A DNA stretch of 64,000 nucleotides from Calonectria ilicicola (taxonomy: Eukaryota; Ascomycota; Sordariomycetes; Hypocreales; Nectriaceae), in the NCBI GenBank assembly GCA_020809705.1, contig CP085829.1:3906001-3970000 (forward strand). The letters run 5' to 3'. Shown in pieces: positions 11,373 to 23,612 of this stretch. The position numbers and the translations under genes are program-made. The notes beneath the pieces were generated by a model, which did no database searches, had not been told where the DNA came from, and was given only the letters and a program-made list of their open reading frames with translations. Within the stretch, counting starts at the first letter, position 1, and each line of letters opens with the position of its first letter.

Positions 11373-14300
11373 CTAATTATTGGCACTCTTGGAAAGAGAC
11401 AGCCCGCGCAGCCGAGGAAACCTAGGCCCTCCTTGTGATTGTGATGATTCGATGCGAGATAATCGCGCCGCGGATGTGAAGTCACTGCTGGCCTCGTAAC
11501 TAGGTCGAACACGATCCATTGATGCACGCATTCGATCGTATGACGGTCGAGCGCGGTCAATGGACGGCCTTGTCTGATGACCGCCGCCGCCGCCACCTCC
11601 CATAGACATCTCGATCGACATTCGGGGACCAGTGTAGTTTGTCGAGTCGCTTCCATTTTGGCTATGCTGATTGTATGTTGTGGTACGTGTAGCTGTTGAT
11701 GGCGGATAAATAGGCCGCAAGTCTTCGTCGACACTACCATAGTTGGCGTGCTTGATCTTCCGAGACTTGGAGCTGTTGGAAGACTTGGACTTGTTGCTTC
11801 TGGAATCAGCCATGGTGGCATCGTCCGACTCATCCTTTGGCGACAAGTGCGAGAACTTGCCCATTCTCTCCTGCTCTCGAATAATATCGACATCGTAAGG
11901 GAAGTACACTTTCTGGAGAGCCTTGATAGCAAAACGTGGGAAGAGGCAGATGACGGGCACAATGAAGAAGACGGCCCAAAAAGTCGCCTCTCGGTACACC
12001 TGGTTAGCAGCCTCGTAGAAGTACTCAGATGACGTGAACGATGTGTAAATTCCGGTCCAAAAGAAGATGAAAACGTCACTGATCACGACAATGAGAAGCA
12101 TCAACCAATCCCATCGGTAAGTGTTGATAAGGATGTACATGTTGATCGTGATGACGGCTGGATGGGCAATGTATGCTCCAAATCGGACTCGATCCTCAAC
12201 GTTCAGACCATCCATGGTGATGAATGTTCCGTTTTCAAAAAGCAGGTAAGGGATGAAGAAGACCATTACGGATTGGTAAATACCGTCGAGCATGTAAAGC
12301 CTATGGCATATTAGTTTCGGGCGCTCTGTAGCCATCGCTACACGGGGTTCCACTTACCAGAACTTAGTCTGAGTCCACTCAAGTCGCTCGATACCCCGGC
12401 GGTACAATTGAGGTACAGCCAGTGAGACCTTGTCCGACACATCCTGATCCAGCACACCCATAATACCAACGGGTACCGAAGTGAAGAACAAGTTAAACAT
12501 CAGAATGTAGGTGGTTTCAAACAGGTATGTCATGTCAAAATCGGCAAAAATCTCAAACCAGAAAATAGCAAACGTCCACACCATGTTCTTGTAGAAGAAA
12601 TTACTAATACTCTCTGCAAGACGGCGATAAGACCAGCGGCCATGAACGAGCACAAGTCTCTGGAGGAATCTGAACTGAGCAATAGCGTAGTCAGAGGACA
12701 TAGCGGCCTGTCGACCTTCAACACCAGCGATACCGACACCAACATCAGCTTCCTGGATCATTGCCACATCGTTGGCACCATCTCCAATGGAGAGGGTCAT
12801 GACGTCCAAACCTTGTTTTACCATTGCAACGACGGCAGCCTTTTGTGCGGGACTTACACGACAGCAAAGAACTGACTTGCATTGCTTGCAGAGCAACAAA
12901 AACTTCTGCTTCAAGCGGTCATTGAGAACCCATCGCAAAGTAAAACCATCGATAACCAACCCATGAGTTGGCGCAGGGGCCTCATGGTTCTTCATCGCGC
13001 GGGCAAGTTCTTCATCGCTACCAGTGATACCAAACGTCTTCATATTGTCATCAAGCAGCTTCTCAGCCAGCTCGAGGAAGGCATCGTCACTGGTTTCACC
13101 AGTTTCATCCTCTTCCACCTTGATGTGAATAAGCTCCATATCGTTGTTAAGCAGATTGCATGAGAAGCCAATGTTGATAGCCGTTTCCACTTTATCACCA
13201 GTCAAAACCCAAAGCTTAATACCAGCATCACCAAGCAAGGCGATTGTATCTGGCACACCATCCTGAAGTCGATCCTCAATAGCAGTACCACCGAGGAGCA
13301 AAAAGTCTTGCTCAATGAGCTCAGCGACAGCTTCGAGCTTCTCTTCGCGCTGCTCCAGGGCTGTGGCGGCCACATCATGCTCTTTCTTCCATGCCTTGTA
13401 CTCGCTTTCGGACAATTCCTTGTGGGCAATGCAGAGAGTTCGCAGACCCTCACGGGCAAACATCTCGAGGTGCTCCGCGGTTTGCTTTCTGAGTTCCTTT
13501 TGCTCTCCCTTCTTCAAGCGAGAGTAGATAATACTGTCGGCACCTTTGCAGAAAAGAACGATACGGCCATCCGGCATCCGAATAATGGAGCTCATTCGCT
13601 TTCGGGTCGAGTTGAATTCGATAGTGTTGAGAATCTGGTAATGGCGATCTTCGCCCATAACATTGAGGTTAATGCCGTCGCCAGAGTGGCCAAGGACAGT
13701 GAAGCCCATATCGCGAGCAGTAGCTACAAGAGCCTCTTCATCTGGAGACTGTGCCTTGAAAATCATAGATGGGGGATCGCCAGGAGCGTGTTCCGCAATG
13801 ACAGTGTGGCAGAGGGCAAGGGCAAGCATGAAGTATTCATTGGCTGCTGCTTGCTCGGGGCCGTGCTCGCCAGCCAGGTCAGCAACGAAATCGGGCGCAA
13901 TGAAGGTGACTGCATCATCGTGGAGGAATGGGTTGTCGTGAAGTTTCCGCAGACCCTCCAGAGCCCTAACCTTAGCCTGAGCAATCTCAATCTTGGCCCG
14001 CTCAGCCTCCTTTTCAACATCGATACCCAGTCGCTTTTGCATTCCAGCCTGTGCCTCGGTGTAGGCTTCTCCATAAGGTTGTCCGTTAATGGTTGCCTTT
14101 TTAAACTCCATGACGTTTTGAGTAAGAGTTCCAGTCTTGTCGGAAAAGATGTATTCAATCTGGCCAACATCATCAGAGATATTCCAGGATTTTGGAACGC
14201 AGGGCTGGTCGATCGGCTCGTAGTACATCTCAACATCGCTGTAAATGAAGATTGCCTGCAATGTTCTGACAATTTCGAGTGTGATGTAGAGAGAGATAGG

Positions 14301-16053
14301 CACCAAGTTCTGGAACAAAATCAGGGCAGCCCAAAATGTGATGAAGCCAGTCATGGTTGGAGTGTCTCCAATAGAGCCAAACTCGAAGAAGTGAAGGGAG
14401 GCATCAGTCTTTGCCCACGCGACACCATTGACGATAGCGGAGAGCAAACACATGACGAACAGGATTCCAAAGTTGCAAATGACGTTGAAGTTCATCTCGC
14501 GAGCGATTCGGGGGCGCTTGCTGGGAGTAATACCAGCGTTCATCATAATCTTGGTGTCGTGACCAGTGAAAACGACGACACCAACGATCCATTCGGTGTT
14601 TCGAACGTGGCAGCCTCGCAGAAGTAAGTTGTCAATGCTAATAGGTTCCGTCATCTCTTCAGGATCGCCAGGGAAGCCAGGTACGGGCTGGCGCCATTTG
14701 ATAGCAGCGTTGTACTTGTAAAGATTGGGGTGAGGTCCCTCGCTTTCGATAATAAATTCGGCTCGTTCGCAGTCTCGTGCATGTCGAAGCGATCGACCAC
14801 AACGCAATGATTGGCGCACCTTAAGGTTAGTCTCACCGTCCAAGTTCTTCGTCTCAACGTAGCAGGCACCATCGGCATCAGAGGTAGCGAGAACAATAAT
14901 ATCGGCGGGCAACTCTTCGTCATTGTAGATACGAACGAAGTCTCCCACAACGATGCTCTTCCAGGCATCTTTCTGGAACCTAGCACCTTCAGCGGCGTGG
15001 CTGTGGTCGATCATATCGGGCTTCATGTTGGCCACAGCTTTAGCGCGCTTGAGATCATTCTGCTGTGCATCAGGTTCCTCGATTCGCACGTGGGGTCCGG
15101 GTGATGGCGAAGGCACCGGTGTCATCTGGATATCTTCTCGGGCGGACATGAATGATTCGCGACCTGTGAATGGCGAAGCCAGGGACTCGCGCACTGATCG
15201 TCGGGTTCGGTGCGACTCCATAGACTGTCGGACAGGCTCTTCGCCGGCGTTGGCCTCGGCCTTTCTTCTCGCACGCTCCTCCTTGGCTTTCTTGGACCAA
15301 ATAGACTGAATGCCGCGCCAAATGCCACCAAAAAACGCGGAGTTGGCTTTTTTGAACTGGCGCCATAGCGAAACATCTCCCTCGAGCACATTGACGTTTT
15401 GCCAGTTCCTAAGTCGATGCACTGGAGCATTGTTGAGCTCAATGTCCAGGACTGTTCTTCGGTAATCTTCGATGGCATCCTTGATGGCTGTAACTGTAAT
15501 GATGAAAATCAGGGGCACGGCGTTCAACCCGGGGTTTGTGCCACCGAAAATGGGGAAGATCTGCCACACGGTTAAGGTTCTTGCACAGGTGCGAGCTGAG
15601 ACGGGGAGAACAGCTACTTACGACCAAAATGACCAGGAACAGGAAGAATATGTTGGCGATATTGTGGAACTGAAACCACAAGTTCTTGGGAATAAAGGAT
15701 AGAGGCGTATATTTGGCGGTACGAATCTTGTTTCTCGGATAGGACATGAGCGGGTGCCCGTCTTCGTCCAGCATCGAATCGGGAAGAGGTTGATTAAAAT
15801 AAAGAGTTCGATTCTCGGACACGTCTTCTTCCTCCTCGGGCTGGTTCGTTTGCTGGCCATCTTGCGCGGCCGAGTCGGAACCCTCGGGATGAGGGTTCTT
15901 CTCACTGCTGGTCTGGGAACGCTTCAAAAGCGAGTGTCGCTTGCTGATGCTCGTCTTGACTGACATTCTTCGGGTGGCCCATCGCGAGCGCTGTGTAGCA
16001 TTGATCGCGCTGGGGTCGGCGCCACCCTCGGAAGGGTTTGTTGTTGTTGTCAT
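11373..16053 (-). CDS. P4-ATPase phospholipid flippase, Dnf1 type
   Basis: This is an aminophospholipid-translocating P-type ATPase that moves phospholipids from the outer to the cytosolic leaflet of plasma and endocytic membranes, usually with a Cdc50/Lem3 partner. Three exons, 16053-15622, 15560-12358 and 12300-11373, give 1,520 residues, the usual Dnf1 size. The introns are 61 and 57 bases with GTAAGT donors. Visible hallmarks are DGET at about 385-388 (actuator domain), the P4-specific PISL in membrane segment 4, the phosphorylated Asp618 in DKTGTLT, and GDGAND in the hinge. Ten membrane segments are expected, the last six after GDGAND. The N-terminus is disordered and Ser/Thr-rich. The C-terminal tail has a Gly run and four heptads R-[PA]-S-x-[DE]-R-x, plausible kinase targets. 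Start is ATG 16053 (MTTTTNPSEGG); upstream in-frame sequence has only GTG. Confidence 0.95.
11485..11573 (-). repeat. Four imperfect heptads in the flippase tail
   Basis: The encoded segments RPSIDRA, RPSYDRM, RASMDRV and RPSYEAS form a seven-residue period just after a run of seven glycines. Each has Arg at -2 relative to Ser, an arrangement accepted by basophilic kinases such as the flippase kinases (inference). Confidence 0.65.
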
Positions 16054-19000
16054 AGTGGTGAAGTCGCGGGCAAGCGCCCGATCTGCCCCTCGACGCCAGC
16101 CAGATTTGGAGAGCGGCAGTGGAGCAGACACGCGAGAGGTTATCGAGACGGATGAAAAGCGAGTGCGCAATTCTCGTGACACCCGGCTGTCGTCGAGATC
16201 GAAGGTAGAGGGTGCAACGGCAAGATGATGTCGGCCGGGGCGACTAGGCGGATCGTTTCGTGGAGGGGAGGAGAGATGGGATGTTTGTTGATGAGGATGG
16301 AGACAACGGAGATGGGAGAATAGGGAGTTGTGTAAGCAAGACGGGGCGGGAGGGAAAAAAAGCTACGGTGGACTTTGGGAGCGACGGTCCACTGGGGCTA
16401 CGGGGGGGACTACTGGCTGGGGCGTCTCCAGAAGGACGCCAGGGGCCCGTTCTGGCGGTGCAGAGACAGCAGCAGCTGGGTGCAGCTGGGAGGGACGGGG
16501 ACGGCCTGGGACACCTGAAGAAGCCTGGCAAAGCCTGGGACGGGCTGGGCGAGGGAAATGGCAGTGGGGGAGAAGTGGGTGTAGGAAGGGTGTGCAGGCA
16601 GCGGGCAGTGGGGCGTAGCCCATCGCTTCCATATGGAACCGACGTCAACCTGAGGGGCGACTGGGGGACCTTACCTCTCCCTCCAGGACGCCGTACACGT
16701 CCAGCACCGATCTAGCACACCACCAAGCTGCTTCGGGCCTTGGGGCGGGTGGGTGTGGCGGCAGCGGCGTCGGCGGCGAGGGCTTGCTCAAGTGCATGGG
16801 ATACGGTTGGCTCGCGGATGCGGAGGGAGCAAGAATTGATTCCCGAACGATCCGACGACAATGCAGCAAAAAAAAGGTCGACAGTCGTCCACCAGCTCGG
16901 CCGCGGGCAACAGTTACGTCCGGAGCCAACGGACGGAGCCAGCGGAGGTAACAGGATGCACCAAGGCTGTGCGGATTGCGGCATTGTCACAGACACATCG
17001 ATACCGCACCGCAAAGTACCCTGGCCACGGTCCCCACGTTGTTCATCTATCCCATCCCGCTCCATCCATCCTCTCTCTGTTATCCATTCGCGCATTACAA
17101 TGTACTATATCACACAAAAAAGAGTCGCGGGATACGGGATACAGAGTACGGCAGTGCGTCCACTCGCGCTGCAGCGGGTACGATGCGCGCTGCAGAGGGC
17201 GACCCTGCCATGCTCCTTGGCGCCCTTGGCCGCCCCCTACGCATTTCGCACATTGTTTCTCCAATGCCCGCTGGGTTCGGAGCACATCCGCCCCGGCCAG
17301 ATTGGACTGGACTGGACGAATCCATCCACGCAAGATCCACGACGCTCCCCTGCCAGATTCGCATTTACCAATGGCCGCATCACGACACACACGCCCCTTG
17401 CTCAAGGTACGGCACAACTACCCAATTCAAGACGTATCAATCTCCTCTCATGGAGCGAGGGTCGAAAGCGTCGACAAGCCGCTGGTTTGATTTAGACTTC
17501 TCCATCCGATCCAGCAGTGGCCTCCAATTCTTTTTTTTTAGCAGCGCTTGCCCTGTACTGGCATTCTTTTTGGGCCGCCTCAGCGCCTCAAGACACTTTT
17601 TCACCTAGCACGCCCCCCCCTAATGCTCCATGCAAAAAGAAAGAGGCTTCTCAAGCAGCTTCACTGTTGCCAACCGCGACGGGAACGGAGCGAACATGGC
17701 AATCTTGCCCAGACATGATTATGATCCAATCGCAAATTTATTCACACGTAGCCAGTCACAGTCGGTTTCCACAATCGTCGTAAAGAACTCTCCGTGTGCC
17801 ACTTGGCTTGTACACCAACATAGCCATCTACATGTTCCCCCCGCGATGTCTCTTGTCTCGGACGTTGGTGACAGAATTAGACCTCGTCGGAGGTACAGTG
17901 ATTACGGAGTATACACGTACACCAGGCCCGCTCACACGCGCACCGTCCAGCACACTTTCGCACTTTGCCTCTACATCTCTCGCACTATCTCTGTCTCTTC
18001 ACAGGAACAAGCTACTGCGTAGCCACTCACCACCATCTGACACGGTCAGCACTCCGCCGCAGCATCCGGCGAAGCATCATCCGCAGCATCATCACCCGCA
18101 GTATCCCGCAGCATCCCGCAGCATCACACCCATCCACTCAAACATTACAGATGCTATTTGCAACCTAAAATAAAAATTTTCTGTCCCGCACCGGGCTGTC
18201 GGACACCAAACTCCCGGATCACAAAGGTCTTTCCGCCGAACTTGTGGATTTGTCGTTGTCTTGTAAGCAAGTGAGGGGCGCCGCCATTTAGCGGCTTCGC
18301 TGACATACGCCCTTTCGTCACCAATTTGAAGCACATGGAAGAAGCCACGTTAGTAATGCATCTGAACAGCGGCCGGTCCGTGAGCCTGAGATGAGACCAA
18401 CTGAGCTTGGGAAACCCGCCGAGCCCACTCGGCCAGGCGGCGACGTTGGTCCCTGAAGAAGAAGGCTGGTTGGATCCAGCCCTGAGCTGAGTCCCTTGCC
18501 AAAAGGCCCAGGAGGCTGCAGCCCGCCGCAACCAAGCTTTTGCTTGGTGAAGACAGATTGGTGGTGGTGGGCTAGGCGGCTTGCCTTGGCTTCTCTGGCT
18601 TCTGGCGCCCTCCACTTGGCCAACGTATCCTGACATAAGCAAAGCACATGGCAGGGTCATCCCTCTCACAGGCTAGGTGAAGACGCATCGGAAATTAAGT
18701 TATCCCATCACATCCATCCTTCCAATCCCTTCCACCCCCGTAAAGGGTCGATACTTTCTTTCGGGGTACCCTTGGCCTGTCTACCGTCACCTTGGTGTTC
18801 CTCAACCCCAGGCTAAATCCCCATCATCAAATCTCCCTACACGTTAACATGCGCGAAATAGCCTTTTCTGTGCCTCTCAATCCATTCAGCTGGGTTTCTT
18901 CCAAGCGATTTTGCCCAACCACCATGAGCGATCCTACGCGGCCAAGCCAGTTGGGAGGGTGGCATTTTTGGGTGTCACTGCTTTCAATTGGCTCTCTGTC

Positions 19001-21348
19001 GGCCCAGATCTATCTCCCGTCCGCCTCGTTCAATTGATGAACGAGGCAGCCCCACGACTGCAGCAGTTGGCTTTTATGGTTATCAATGCGTTTTGACAGT
19101 TTATTATTGTCTACTAATTCTCGGTCGCAACAGCGCTCGGTCGTTTCCCAGTTTCGTGAATCGCCGCGCCGGGTCCGTAACATGGGAAGCCCGGCCCGAT
19201 GCGAATGGCACACACATACATACTTATTTTCACCTCATCGCATGTCTTCGGTGTCTTTCGGGTTCCGAATGCGCCCTTTTTTGCATGACCCTTTACCTAA
19301 ATGTTGGTCGCTGAATATGTATTGTCCGCCGGCACCGTCCACCATACACATTCGGCGGCCACCACCCAACATTCGGCATCGTCGTACTCTCGGATTAAAT
19401 CACGAGCGCGCTTCATGCTGCACATACATGCATACATACACGAGGGGTAGGCAGTTAATCAAGCAAGTTCGCAGCAGGGCCATCTCTTCCGTACCGCGTC
19501 GCCATTTCGCGGACACGCGGTGGCTTGCCCCTATGGTCGCCAAGCTCCACAACGTTCCTTGACATTGTTCTGCAATGGATTTTCGTAAATATTGAAATTC
19601 TGAACGCCTTGAGTATGCAATGACGGTCAGATCCTTATCCTGGGCCATGGGCGCACTCATCAATTAGCCTCAAAAAGTCGATCGCACCGTAGCCACTACA
19701 GAACCCTTCTGTCGCCACACCAAAGCCCACACCAAAGGCCAATCCACGCAATGACAGCTTCTGGCATAGCTCTCTGTCGTCATGATGCAGCCATCGTTCG
19801 GTGCACAATTGAAGCACGGCCCCCCTCCTCCTGTCTCTCCTGCCTTGTAAGCCATGGCTCCGAGCAACCCTGGCCAGGGGTCCCTTGGCGTGCAGCTCCA
19901 AATTTCCAGCACATGGCCGGCCTCAGGATCGTCGCCGTACCAAACCGTCCAAAAGCAAAGAAGGGCTGCGCTACGCAATCCAGGATTTCTAGAAATGACC
20001 CCTAGTTTTGGGTTGGTGGTGGTGCCTGTCCCCATGGGCGACGGGGAGGCATCGTACAATGGGCTCATTCCGCTAGTAGGCATCTAAGCCTCATTACAGA
20101 TTTCCCGTGGGCCCGTGGCCTAGAGACTGTCTCGACACGAGCAAACAAGCGCTGGGATACGAAGTCGAGATGGACATGATACGTTGGCCACGAGGTTCCA
20201 GGCCCGGCGAATGATGGTCGACATGGGACAGAAGCACGGGTCTGAAACCTTGATGATCACCGTTTGGCCTAACTTGCAAAGCCCTCGTCAGACGCGCCGA
20301 AACAGGGCTGATGCACCTGGCTGGTAACAGGATTTTTAGGAGTGCAATGCATGCTCAGAATCCTCTGCGATATTCACATTGAATACCCACAATTGACGAA
20401 ACAAGGCCACATACCACGAACAGTAGAGGTATGCTGTTAAACACATTCCACAGGACCAATTCAAAATGCATTTATGCCGTTCCCCGCCCCATGGATCGGA
20501 ATGGACCGTAAACCTGGTCCCTGAAGATCAATCTTCAGGTCAAGCCCACGACACGACCCCTTTTTTTTGGGGGGGGATACATACGCGAAACAGGCATTGG
20601 GGGATGCTGTCGGTGAGGCATCGGTATACCCTAGCCGGCCGCCCGCTCATTTACGATGCACCGAGTTCCACGAGGCGGTACGATAGCGAGCGCGGCATGG
20701 AGGTATAACTCAGGCCTGCCAGACATTGAGGGTCTATCAGGCGCACAGAGGCAACCGTACAGGACAAAGTGTGAGTGGTTCGTATGTAGAAGGGCTGCTG
20801 TCATCGTCAGCAAAACGGCTTTCCTGCCAAGCCAGCCAGTGCCAGTGGCCAGAAAGGGGCCGGCCGTCTGGTCTATTTCGGGGTCCGCATAGTTAGCAAC
20901 CCCCTTGCAATTTATTCCCCCAAACCACTGGGCGTGGCGGCTCGTCAGAAGCGCCACAGGAAACATGCTCCCAAAGGTGCCAACAGGACACAGTCAGCAG
21001 CGTCAGCGGCACCCCCCTTCTGAAGAGCTAAGCCACTGTTTGCTACTGGCTTGCGGGTGCCCTACGCCACACCTAATCCTCACATCCCACAAAGGTGTGT
21101 GTGGCTGGCTCCCGAGGTGACACGACTTTGTCCATCTGCCGTATTCCTTGCCAGTGTCCGTCCTTTGCGGGAGTGATCTGTCAGACGCGCTTCAGTCCGC
21201 GTCCCAAATCGGATCCTGGTTCGTTCCCGGGTTCCCTTTTGGTCCGAGAATTTGCTCCCGCGCAGACCATCGCCCAAGTCGGGACGAGCTTTGTGTCGCC
21301 TAGTCCTGCAACCCGCCGGCGCGCGCATAATTCGAGTCGCATGCCATC
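16054..21348. other. 5.3 kb gene-poor region between flippase and CANIN gene
   Basis: No frame here has recognisable content. At 16228-16640 the plus strand is very G-rich, so the transcribed strand of the flippase leader is CT-rich, which is common in fungal promoters and leaders. Around 18050-18125 there is an imperfect CCGCAGCAT repeat. A T-run followed by a G-run lies at about 20561-20575. The last few hundred bases are the promoter of the gene starting at 21349. Long untranslated exons or a noncoding RNA cannot be excluded. Confidence 0.5.
18050..18125. repeat. Imperfect CCGCAGCAT microsatellite
   Basis: The units cagcatc, ccgcagcat and cccgcagcat recur with small variations between the two coordinates. 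There is no coding context. Confidence 0.6.
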
Positions 21349-23256
21349 ATGTCGCAAAAGAGCAAAAATGGCAACATCCTGAGTTTCTTCAAACCCGCGC
21401 CCAAACCACAAAGCCAAAGCTCACGGACTCCCCAAACGCCCCGGACGGTCCGGCGCACCGAGTCGGATCCTCCGTCTCCGTCTCCGCTGCCTCCGTCGTC
21501 CCCATTCAGCCAGCGGGACACCCCGGCCAAGACTCGGCCGCTACCTACCCGGGACCTGGAGATTCGCGCTTCAGATGATGAGGACGGCTTCGGGTCTTCG
21601 TCTGACGACTCGCTCGAGGACTTATCGGCCATTCTAGGTCGTGGTCGTCCTGGTCAAGCAGATAACCCTGTGCCAAGGGGCCTCTTCACTACCCCAAGAA
21701 CAAAGAGGACCGCAATCGCGTTCACGACATCACCAGTGAAACTTGAGCCGAAGCATAAGTTTGACCTGAAGGCTCTAGCAAAAGATGCGCGGCGTGATAA
21801 AGCCATCAACGCCAGCTCCTTGAGAGCCCAGGGGCTTGCTGAAGAGCAGGAAAGCGCGGATGAAGAGATGGTTGACGCTGGAGTCCAAGTGAACAATGCA
21901 CTTGAAGGGATCGTTAAAAACGAGACTGGGCGCGGCGCACAGAAAGTCATCCGGGCAGTCCAGAGGGCAGAAGGAGGGCACTCGCAGTCCCGATACTTGT
22001 TCTTCGACACCGAGTACGTCGCTCCTCCTCCCACTCCACCCCCTAAACGAATGAAAGGTATCTGGAAATTTATCACCCAGGGTGATGAAAGAAAGCGCGA
22101 GCGACATCTCGTCTCTGGGCTACCAATGAATTATCTTTTGTCTAAGAAAGGCCAACTACCAGATGAGCTATTCAACTGGATGTTGAATGAACTGGCCAGC
22201 CAAAAGTCATACATTATGCGCAAAGAGTACGTCAACCTCATCAGCGGAAGCCCTAAGCAGGTCAATACATTCATAATACCGCGACGTATGGAGGAGCTAT
22301 TCTTGCGCTTTGGTGCTGCTCCAAATATCAAAGAGCGAAGTGCCGAGTTGGCTCTATCAAGAAGCACGGGTGACCCATATCCAGGTCGTGATTGGGGTAA
22401 CTTCGCCTCCTTTCTTGTTCTCCTAAAGAGAATTGCACCACGCCTACCCCTCTTATCTGCCATGTACGCTTCCCAAGCGCTGATACGGATGGCTATGGAT
22501 AAGTTTCTTATCTGCAGCATTGACATTCTCGTTCTTTTCGAACGCGCCCTCCATGCCCTTCTCCGTGCTGTCCCTCGAGCACATTGGGACACATTTGTGA
22601 GTATCTTGTATTGTAGCCATTTTGGACTTGTCGCTGACGATAACCAGGCCTGCGAGACATGTGCGTTAATATGGACACTTGCTAAGTCCCAGTGTCTGAG
22701 AGCCAGTGTTCTTGCTTGTATCCCAATCCGATACAAAGAATGTCATGACATGCGGCGTCGGCTTGCAGTTACGTTCTTGTTTGGCAACCCAGCCCTCAGC
22801 CGTTCGCATCCTGATCTCGTGATGACGGTACAGGGCATCATTAAGCGCATGAAAGAGGAAGATTTTGAAGTTGGTCCTCAGACGGACTTTGCCGAGCTCC
22901 AGGCCAACATTATTCTGGTTAACGTTATTCTCGATGATGGTTGTTTCGTCCCAACGGGTGATCCCAAAGATGAGCAGCACTTCAATGATGGCATTGATGA
23001 ACTGACTGATATTCTCCGAGAGTCGTGGAAGAAAATTAACGACTCGGGGATGAAGCTGGCTCGTACCGAGGCGAAGTCGACCATTGACTGGGTTCGGCAA
23101 CGACTCGCATATTCTGTCCGGACGCGTAAGAAGGCCCAGCAGAGCATCTTTGAGCAGCCCGGTACCAAGGAGGATTCTTCTCTTCCCAAACAGCAGGAAT
23201 ATATGAAGAATTTCCTCCACCCGAAGGCGCAAGATCAAACAGATCACAAGGAATGA
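21349..23256 (+). CDS. CANIN-domain protein, Nse6/SLF2-like Smc5/6 loader
   Basis: I assign this to the family of Smc5/6-complex localisation factors (Nse6 in fission yeast, SLF2 in animals), which bring the Smc5/6 complex to damaged DNA in the nucleus. The evidence is the overall pattern: a disordered N-terminus of about 190 residues, then the segment SRYLFFDTEY, then the helical region from about residue 240 that contains GLPMNYLLSKKGQLPDELFNW. The N-terminus carries NILSFFKP at residues 9-16, a PCNA-interacting-peptide-like motif with N in place of the usual Q. Two exons, 21349-22596 and 22648-23256, give 618 residues. The 51-base intron is open and a multiple of three, so an unspliced reading gives 635 residues. 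Start is the first ATG of the frame. The family assignment is from pattern memory, not from a search. Confidence 0.78.
   Translation: MSQKSKNGNILSFFKPAPKPQSQSSRTPQTPRTVRRTESDPPSPSPLPPSSPFSQRDTPAKTRPLPTRDLEIRASDDEDGFGSSSDDSLEDLSAILGRGRPGQADNPVPRGLFTTPRTKRTAIAFTTSPVKLEPKHKFDLKALAKDARRDKAINASSLRAQGLAEEQESADEEMVDAGVQVNNALEGIVKNETGRGAQKVIRAVQRAEGGHSQSRYLFFDTEYVAPPPTPPPKRMKGIWKFITQGDERKRERHLVSGLPMNYLLSKKGQLPDELFNWMLNELASQKSYIMRKEYVNLISGSPKQVNTFIIPRRMEELFLRFGAAPNIKERSAELALSRSTGDPYPGRDWGNFASFLVLLKRIAPRLPLLSAMYASQALIRMAMDKFLICSIDILVLFERALHALLRAVPRAHWDTFVSILYCSHFGLVADDNQACETCALIWTLAKSQCLRASVLACIPIRYKECHDMRRRLAVTFLFGNPALSRSHPDLVMTVQGIIKRMKEEDFEVGPQTDFAELQANIILVNVILDDGCFVPTGDPKDEQHFNDGIDELTDILRESWKKINDSGMKLARTEAKSTIDWVRQRLAYSVRTRKKAQQSIFEQPGTKEDSSLPKQQEYMKNFLHPKAQDQTDHKE
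22597..22647 (+). other. Phase-neutral 51-base intron inside the CANIN gene
   Basis: Donor GTGAGT, branch GCTGAC and acceptor CAG are all consensus-like. The interval has no stop and is divisible by three, encoding a 17-residue insertion if retained (starting VSILYC). The inserted residues interrupt the helical region between DTF and ACETC. Confidence 0.8.
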
Positions 23257-23612
23257 AACTATACACTAGACTATATATATATATATATAGCTGCCATGAT
23301 AGAGCAGTGGTTGGCACGATAAAAACCCCAAGGTTTTCGTCCTTAAGACACTTATAGAGCGCGGAGGAGGTCACTGTCGTTTTCGAAAGTTTCGCACGTA
23401 TATATAATCATCGGATCTCGTAGTTTAATGAATACAAGACGACCTAATTCAGGAACTAAAAAAGCAACCGGAACCGTTATGATACAGCCTCTAAGCTACA
23501 GAGCGCGGACTGATTAGCAACAACTCAAGTCTTGTGTCGGAAAAATGTCCTCCTCCTCTGTCGCCTCTCTCGGCGCGCTGGTAAACTCATCATATCAAAG
23601 ACCAATGGGAGC
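23257..23612. other. Convergent 3' flanks with an AT microsatellite
   Basis: This lies between the ends of the CANIN gene and of VMA4, which face each other. It holds an (AT)n tract at about 23273-23290 and otherwise AT-rich sequence, as expected for two 3' untranslated regions. Confidence 0.6.

Noticed and set aside
18154..18669. 171-codon minus frame upstream of the CANIN gene
   Set aside because: Trp/Ser/Gly-rich low-quality sequence, with overlapping alternative frames of similar length.
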